A DNA stretch of 28,505 bases from CAZPMC01 sp964587755. Lineage in GTDB: Bacteria; Bacillota; Clostridia; Acetivibrionales; DTU013. The notes below the pieces were generated by a model. It had not been told where the DNA came from, did not search any database, and was given only the letters and a program-made list of their open reading frames with translations. The first letter of the stretch is position 1. Each line of letters starts with the position of its first letter. Below, piece by piece: positions 24,296 to 28,505 of the stretch. The DNA is taken from contig CAZPMC010000030.1 in the NCBI GenBank assembly GCA_964587755.1, forward strand, positions 1 to 28,505, given 5' to 3'. The translations under genes were made by a program, and so were the position numbers.

Positions 24296-25057
24296 ATGAC
24301 ACAGCAAATTTTTAAGAACAGAAAAGTATCGCTGATGGCTTTTCTAATGGCAGCCATTACTTTGGCAGTAGTGATTTTCGGTTTATATGGAAGCACTCCT
24401 GTCATGGCGGAGGACATAAAAGCAGAAGCAGAGAAAAGAACGATAAATGTTTCAGGACAGGCAAGGGTAAATGCATCACCGGATATTGCTTATATTACCC
24501 TTGGTGTTATTACAGAGGACAAGGATGCCAAGACGGCTCAGCAAACTAATGCCGCATCAATGGATAAGGTTATTGCAGCAATAAAGGCATCCGGCGTTAA
24601 AGCTGAGGACATAAAGACAGTCGACTACTCTATTTACCCTAAATACAATTATGAGAAGGATACAGGAAATCGTACAATAGTAGGATATACCGTAAACAAC
24701 TCTGCCATGGTAACTGTAAGAGATATTACAAAGGTCGGCAGTATTATCGATGCAGCAGCTGACAGCGGCGTTAATACGAGCAGCAGTATAAGCTTTGGAT
24801 TAAGCGATTATGAGAAGTATTATAACGAAGCTCTGAAAAATGCTGTGACAGCGGCAAAGAAAAAAGCCGGCACCATAGCTCAAGCCCTTGATGTCACATT
24901 AAAGGCGCCAATAAGCGTCACTGAAGGCGGCGGATACAGCCCCTTAAGAAACTATGTAACATTCAATGAAAGCTTTATGGATGCAACAGCACCAACACCC
25001 ATAATGGCTGGTACAATCGAGATATCAGCAAATGTTAATATTGTATATGAATATTAA
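24296..25057 (+). CDS. Secreted SIMPL-domain (DUF541) protein
   Basis: GGGAGGAA supports ATG 24296 (253 aa); the open frame upstream overlaps the activase gene and is not used. A signal peptide or N-terminal anchor covers residues ~8-38 (Ala/Leu/Ile-rich, cleavage near VMAED). The SIMPL domain follows: RTINVSGQARVNASPDIAYI, QQTNAASMDKVIAAIK, YTVNNSAMVTVRDITKVG, ALKNAVTAAKKKAGTIAQAL and a closing IEISANVNIVYEY. Such proteins sit in the periplasm or on the cell surface; their biochemical role is poorly known. The gene ends 16 bases from the convergent dacA-like gene. Confidence 0.88.
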   Translation: MTQQIFKNRKVSLMAFLMAAITLAVVIFGLYGSTPVMAEDIKAEAEKRTINVSGQARVNASPDIAYITLGVITEDKDAKTAQQTNAASMDKVIAAIKASGVKAEDIKTVDYSIYPKYNYEKDTGNRTIVGYTVNNSAMVTVRDITKVGSIIDAAADSGVNTSSSISFGLSDYEKYYNEALKNAVTAAKKKAGTIAQALDVTLKAPISVTEGGGYSPLRNYVTFNESFMDATAPTPIMAGTIEISANVNIVYEY

Positions 25058-25073
25058 GTGATATTTAAGAAGG

Positions 25074-26336
25074 CTAATGCTTTATGAGCCTCACAATGAG
25101 TTTCTTAATGAGCCTTCCGATGTTAAACACAACAAGAAGTACTTCAATTATAAGCAGGAAAGCAACGAGCATAAAAATGTCCTTGTTTTCCTGCACTGTC
25201 TTTTTAACAGATGTAATAAAATCGTCAGGAGGTATAATCTCTGTTTCAGGATAAAGGCTGACATTTATGGTTGTACCGTCTTTTAGCACGTATGCTGCGT
25301 TTCCTGCAGGCTGGGTCTTTTTTAGAGGCGGCTTTATATCCACATCAACAGTAAGTTCAGCTATATAATTTTCGCCAAGAGGATGAACATAGGTGAAATC
25401 ACTCTGGCTTATAAGATTTATTTCATTTCCATCAAACTCTGCTGTTTTAAGCACATCACCCTTGCTTACCAAAGTGCTTTTGCGGAAGTTATTAAATCCG
25501 TAGTTAAAAAGAGTTTCAGTGTCGGAATACATAGAGGTCTCAGAGGTGTCTAGCACAACAGATATTAGTGTCATATTAAGTTTTGATGCAGTACATATTA
25601 GAGTCTGACGTTCTTTGTCGTTGTACCCGGTTTTGCCGCCTAAAATCCCTTCATAGCTCCAGAAAAGGTTGTTGGAGCTGGTTAATATTTTAATTTCTCC
25701 GTTTTCACCATACCATGGCCTGACCTTTGTTGAATAGATTCTGTTGAAAGCAGGATTTTTTATTGCGTGTTTGATCAGCAGGGAGATATCCTTTGCTGTG
25801 GTATACTGGTTTTCTTCAAAGAGCCCGGTGGGATTCATAAAATGTGTATCATTCATATTAAGCCTTTCGGCTGTTTCATTCATCTTTGCAACAAACTTTG
25901 ACATATCTCCGGCGCCCACATGCTCTGCAACAGCTATAGCGGCATCATTAGCAGAGGTTAGCATTATAGCAAAAAGCAGCTCTTCCAAGGGGTATTTGGA
26001 ACCAGCAGTAAGAGCCAATACAGAGCCTTCCGCACCTACGGAATCAGTACTTACCGTAACGTATGAATTAAGATCTGAGTTCTCGATAGCTACGAGAACT
26101 GTCATCAGTTTACAGGCTGCAGATATATGTAAAGGCTGATCAGAGGCTTTGCTAAAGAGAACCTGTCCGCTCTCGGCTTCAATTAGTATTGCTGATGGTG
26201 CAGCTATTTCAAGAGTAGTAGCTGATAGGACGGCACCATCCTGGACCATAGCTTCAGTGTTGGCGATGATGGAAGTAGGAAAGAGCACGAATAACAGTAT
26301 TAAACTAATCAAAGCAATAAATTTTCTTTTGCCCAT
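25074..26336 (-). CDS. PBP5-like D-alanyl-D-alanine carboxypeptidase homologue with altered SxxK motif
   Basis: GGGAGGG lies just before ATG 26336 on the minus strand (420 aa). A signal peptide (residues 1-~28), a peptidase S11 domain (~40-280), a PBP5 C-terminal beta domain (~290-370) and a C-terminal transmembrane anchor with basic tail (~383-420) are visible. Active-site motifs SAN (128-130) and KTG (235-237) are intact. At the nucleophile motif the sequence is S72-A73-A74-C75-K76: counted from Lys76, the serine position (residue 73) is Ala, and Ser lies one residue earlier. Normal members trim D-Ala from peptidoglycan outside the membrane. Whether this one is active is open. It has its own TTGACA promoter. 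Confidence 0.88.
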   Translation of the reverse strand: MGKRKFIALISLILLFVLFPTSIIANTEAMVQDGAVLSATTLEIAAPSAILIEAESGQVLFSKASDQPLHISAACKLMTVLVAIENSDLNSYVTVSTDSVGAEGSVLALTAGSKYPLEELLFAIMLTSANDAAIAVAEHVGAGDMSKFVAKMNETAERLNMNDTHFMNPTGLFEENQYTTAKDISLLIKHAIKNPAFNRIYSTKVRPWYGENGEIKILTSSNNLFWSYEGILGGKTGYNDKERQTLICTASKLNMTLISVVLDTSETSMYSDTETLFNYGFNNFRKSTLVSKGDVLKTAEFDGNEINLISQSDFTYVHPLGENYIAELTVDVDIKPPLKKTQPAGNAAYVLKDGTTINVSLYPETEIIPPDDFITSVKKTVQENKDIFMLVAFLLIIEVLLVVFNIGRLIKKLIVRLIKH

Positions 26337-26385
26337 CGTATCCCTCCCAAATTAGCCTTACAAGACGTTTAACCCAATCACAACC

Positions 26386-26414
26386 ATTTTAATCGTATTA
26401 GTAATAAATGTCAA
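26386..26414 (-). promoter_or_regulatory. Strong promoter of the dacA-like gene
   Basis: Read on the minus strand, TTGACA (26409-26414) overlaps the TGA stop of the phosphorylase gene; a 17-base spacer and TAAAAT (26386-26391) follow. The start codon is about 50 bases downstream. Confidence 0.75.
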
Positions 26415-28505
26415 TTATTATTAAATCCGTCTGCCCATTTTACCAGTCGTAATTCAAATTTGTCTGAATAGTATTTAGAAACAGGTAAAACCCGGAAGTT
26501 ATAGCCGTATTCCAAACCATCCTCAAATGTGACATAACCTCTGTATTTATAGATACCTGGGGTAATCTCATCAACAATATGCATCGGAATATGTGAACCG
26601 TGCTGGAATTGCCCAGAGCTGTCTAATTGGCCGAAATACAGCTCAACAGCTACATCCTCCGGCTTAAGACCTCCCAGGTCGACTGTCGCCTCAAGGCTTA
26701 TTTCTTCTCCTGATAAAACGGAAATATTGCCTGAAGCTGTGCCGGGCTTGTTCCCGGTTATGGACACCTTATACCATTTGGAACGTACCGTCTGCTCCCA
26801 GTCAGTAAGCTGCCGTACAATCTTGAAGTTATCGGCATTATAAGTATTTACCCTCATTATTGAAGGAATATACAGCTTTAAAGCATAATCCTGTACCATT
26901 CTGTTTGTGCTGAAACAAGCAGCTAAGGATTTTATTGATTCCTTCATCATCTTAACCCATCCGGTGGGTATGCCCTTTTCGTCGCGGTTGTAATACAAAG
27001 GAATAATACTGTTTTCCAGTACATTGTACAATGATTCACTGTCTGCGTTGTCCTGCAAATAATCATTTTCGTACGATTTTTCTATGCCTATAGCCCAACC
27101 GTTTTTACCGTTGTAGCCCTCCGGCCACCAGCCGTCAAGTATGCTAAGGTTTAAAACTCCGTTAATACATGCCTTTTGTCCGCTTGTTCCACTCGCCTCC
27201 AAGGGCCTGCGCGGATTATTGAGCCACACATCTGCACCTTGGACAAGGCGGCGCGCCAGAGCAATATTGTAGTTCTCAAGAAGGAATACCTTTCCGGCGA
27301 AGCCTTCCTGCTTTGCAATATCATTAATCTGCTTTATAACATCCTGGGCAGGCACGTCTCTTGGATGTGCTTTGCCGGCAAATATAATCTGAAGCGGCAT
27401 TCCGTCAATATTGAGAAGTTTTTTGATTCTGTTGATATTCCTAAAAATAAGCGCTGCGCGTTTATATGTTGCAAAGCGCCTTGAAAATGCGATTGTAAGT
27501 ATATCGGGGCTTGTAACCCTGCAGCTGTCCGTAGCTGTACTATTATATATGTATTTAAACAGATCACTTTTTAAATCAAGATGCTTCCTCCATAATAACT
27601 CATCGGGGATATTGTCTATGCTATCCCACACTTTAGCATCGGAAAGGTTTCTTTCCCAGCCCTCGGGCAGATAAGCATCAAATAATCTTTTATATGGGGC
27701 AGAAAGCCAGCTTAATGTGTGTATCCCGTTGGTTACATGTGTAACAGGCACTTCGTCTTGGGGAACACCCTGCCAAAGATTATTGAACATTTTCCTGGTC
27801 ACCTCACCATGGAGCTTGCTGACGCCATTAATATGGGATGACAAGTTCATGGCAAGCACTGCCATGTTAAATCCGCAAGGATTGTTATAATCAAGCCCAA
27901 GTGCCAGGAATTCATCGCGGCTTATCCCTAATCTTTCCCAGAAGGAGCTAAAGTATATGTCCATTAATGTATGCGGGAAAACATCAATGCCTGCAGGTAC
28001 AGGTGTATGTGTTGTAAAAATCAACGAAGATGAAACTGCTTTACATGCTTCTTTAAAATTCAAGTGGTACTCCTGCATATAGACTCTGATAAGCTCAAAG
28101 GCTAAGAAAGCTGAATGGCCTTCATTCACATGATAAACAGAAGGCTCTAAACCCAATGCCTTTAAAGCCCTTACACCTCCGATTCCAAGAAGTATTTCCT
28201 GCTGGATTCTGGTCTCTGTGCCTCCCCCATAGAGTCTGGCTGTTATACTTCGGTCAAGTTCAGTGTTTTGAGGAACATCTGAATCAAGCAAATACAAATT
28301 GACCCTGCCTACCCTTGCAAGCCATAATGCAGCATACACAGTTCTTCCGGGAAACTCAACCTGAATAAGAAGCTTGTCCCCCTTTGAATCTGTAACAGGG
28401 GCAATACCGAGATTTTCTATTGGAAGGGTGGTGTATTCGGTATCCTGAATACCTTCACTATTTATATGCTGATTGAAATAGCCCTGCTTGTAAAAAATAC
28501 CGATT
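26411..28505 (-). CDS. glgP: Alpha-glucan (glycogen) phosphorylase, 5'-partial
   Basis: The minus-strand frame stays open to the window edge (IGIFYKQGYFNQ is read from 28504), so the true start is outside and about 697 residues are seen. Family motifs are TTHTPVPAGIDVFPHT, NGIHTLSWLSAPY, FSRRFATYKRAALI, FAGKAHPRD, WLNNPRRPLEASGTSGQKA and LDGWWPEGYNGKNGWAIG. The Lys of SGQKA (codon at 27173-27175) is the expected PLP-binding residue. A ~120-residue C-terminal beta-rich extension (VSITGNKPG to ELRLVKWAD) is characteristic of the short-type alpha-glucan phosphorylases of Clostridia. It releases glucose 1-phosphate from glycogen or maltodextrins, feeding the glycolytic enzymes encoded nearby. Confidence 0.95.
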   Translation of the reverse strand, partial: IGIFYKQGYFNQHINSEGIQDTEYTTLPIENLGIAPVTDSKGDKLLIQVEFPGRTVYAALWLARVGRVNLYLLDSDVPQNTELDRSITARLYGGGTETRIQQEILLGIGGVRALKALGLEPSVYHVNEGHSAFLAFELIRVYMQEYHLNFKEACKAVSSSLIFTTHTPVPAGIDVFPHTLMDIYFSSFWERLGISRDEFLALGLDYNNPCGFNMAVLAMNLSSHINGVSKLHGEVTRKMFNNLWQGVPQDEVPVTHVTNGIHTLSWLSAPYKRLFDAYLPEGWERNLSDAKVWDSIDNIPDELLWRKHLDLKSDLFKYIYNSTATDSCRVTSPDILTIAFSRRFATYKRAALIFRNINRIKKLLNIDGMPLQIIFAGKAHPRDVPAQDVIKQINDIAKQEGFAGKVFLLENYNIALARRLVQGADVWLNNPRRPLEASGTSGQKACINGVLNLSILDGWWPEGYNGKNGWAIGIEKSYENDYLQDNADSESLYNVLENSIIPLYYNRDEKGIPTGWVKMMKESIKSLAACFSTNRMVQDYALKLYIPSIMRVNTYNADNFKIVRQLTDWEQTVRSKWYKVSITGNKPGTASGNISVLSGEEISLEATVDLGGLKPEDVAVELYFGQLDSSGQFQHGSHIPMHIVDEITPGIYKYRGYVTFEDGLEYGYNFRVLPVSKYYSDKFELRLVKWADGFNNN

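Overview
The window suggests a low-GC, strictly anaerobic, fermentative Clostridia-class bacterium. AT-rich intergenic DNA, strong AGGAGG-type ribosome sites, multi-subunit [FeFe]-hydrogenases, Rex-type operators, a pyrophosphate-dependent phosphofructokinase and a bacterial alpha-glucan phosphorylase all point that way. From memory, the order hydrogenase cluster - PPi-phosphofructokinase - class II aldolase - dehydratase-activase genes - glucan phosphorylase resembles the cellulolytic Acetivibrio (Clostridium) thermocellus / Ruminiclostridium group. That placement is recollection, not a search result.

Layout. (1) Positions 1-4175 hold the end of a HydB-like flavoprotein fused to an NfnB/GltD-like FAD/NAD(P) module, followed by an [FeFe]-hydrogenase catalytic subunit. 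(2) 4371-5540 is an exported copper-amine-oxidase-N-type stalk-domain protein. (3) 5603-8856 is a compact operon behind a promoter that overlaps a near-perfect Rex operator. It encodes a DRTGG protein, an RsbW-like ATPase broken by a frameshift in an A9 tract, a putative sensory [FeFe]-hydrogenase (HydS, group D-like), a second DRTGG protein and a PHP phosphoesterase. (4) 8905-14161 is a second operon with a consensus promoter and a perfect Rex palindrome. It encodes HydC (NuoE-like), a HATPase protein, a small thioredoxin-like ferredoxin, HydB and HydA, and ends in a rho-independent terminator. (5) 14184-18353 has its own promoter and carries an LCP-family cell-wall protein, an ABC ATPase and permease pair, and a flavin reductase-like protein. 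(6) 18475-20896 has divergent pfp and fba (lower glycolysis). (7) 21188-24264 encodes two DUF2229-type dehydratase-activase-related proteins and a BcrAD/BadFG-type activase. (8) 24296-25057 is a secreted SIMPL protein. (9) On the minus strand are a PBP5-like D,D-carboxypeptidase homologue with an altered active-site motif and, upstream of it, a partial alpha-glucan phosphorylase that runs off the window.

How the genes fit together. Glucan phosphorolysis, PPi-PFK and aldolase feed glycolysis, which yields NADH and reduced ferredoxin. The two HydBA modules are the likely route by which these electrons become H2, probably by flavin-based bifurcation/confurcation. Rex sites (NADH/NAD+ sensing) sit in front of both the HydABC operon and the sensory-hydrogenase operon, so the cell appears to link redox state, and possibly H2 level, to hydrogenase expression or activity. 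The HydS-DRTGG-HATPase-PHP cassette is the best candidate for a poorly described signalling system.

No tRNA, rRNA, CRISPR array or intact insertion sequence was seen. No gap without a gene exceeds 300 bases; the longest is 20897-21187.
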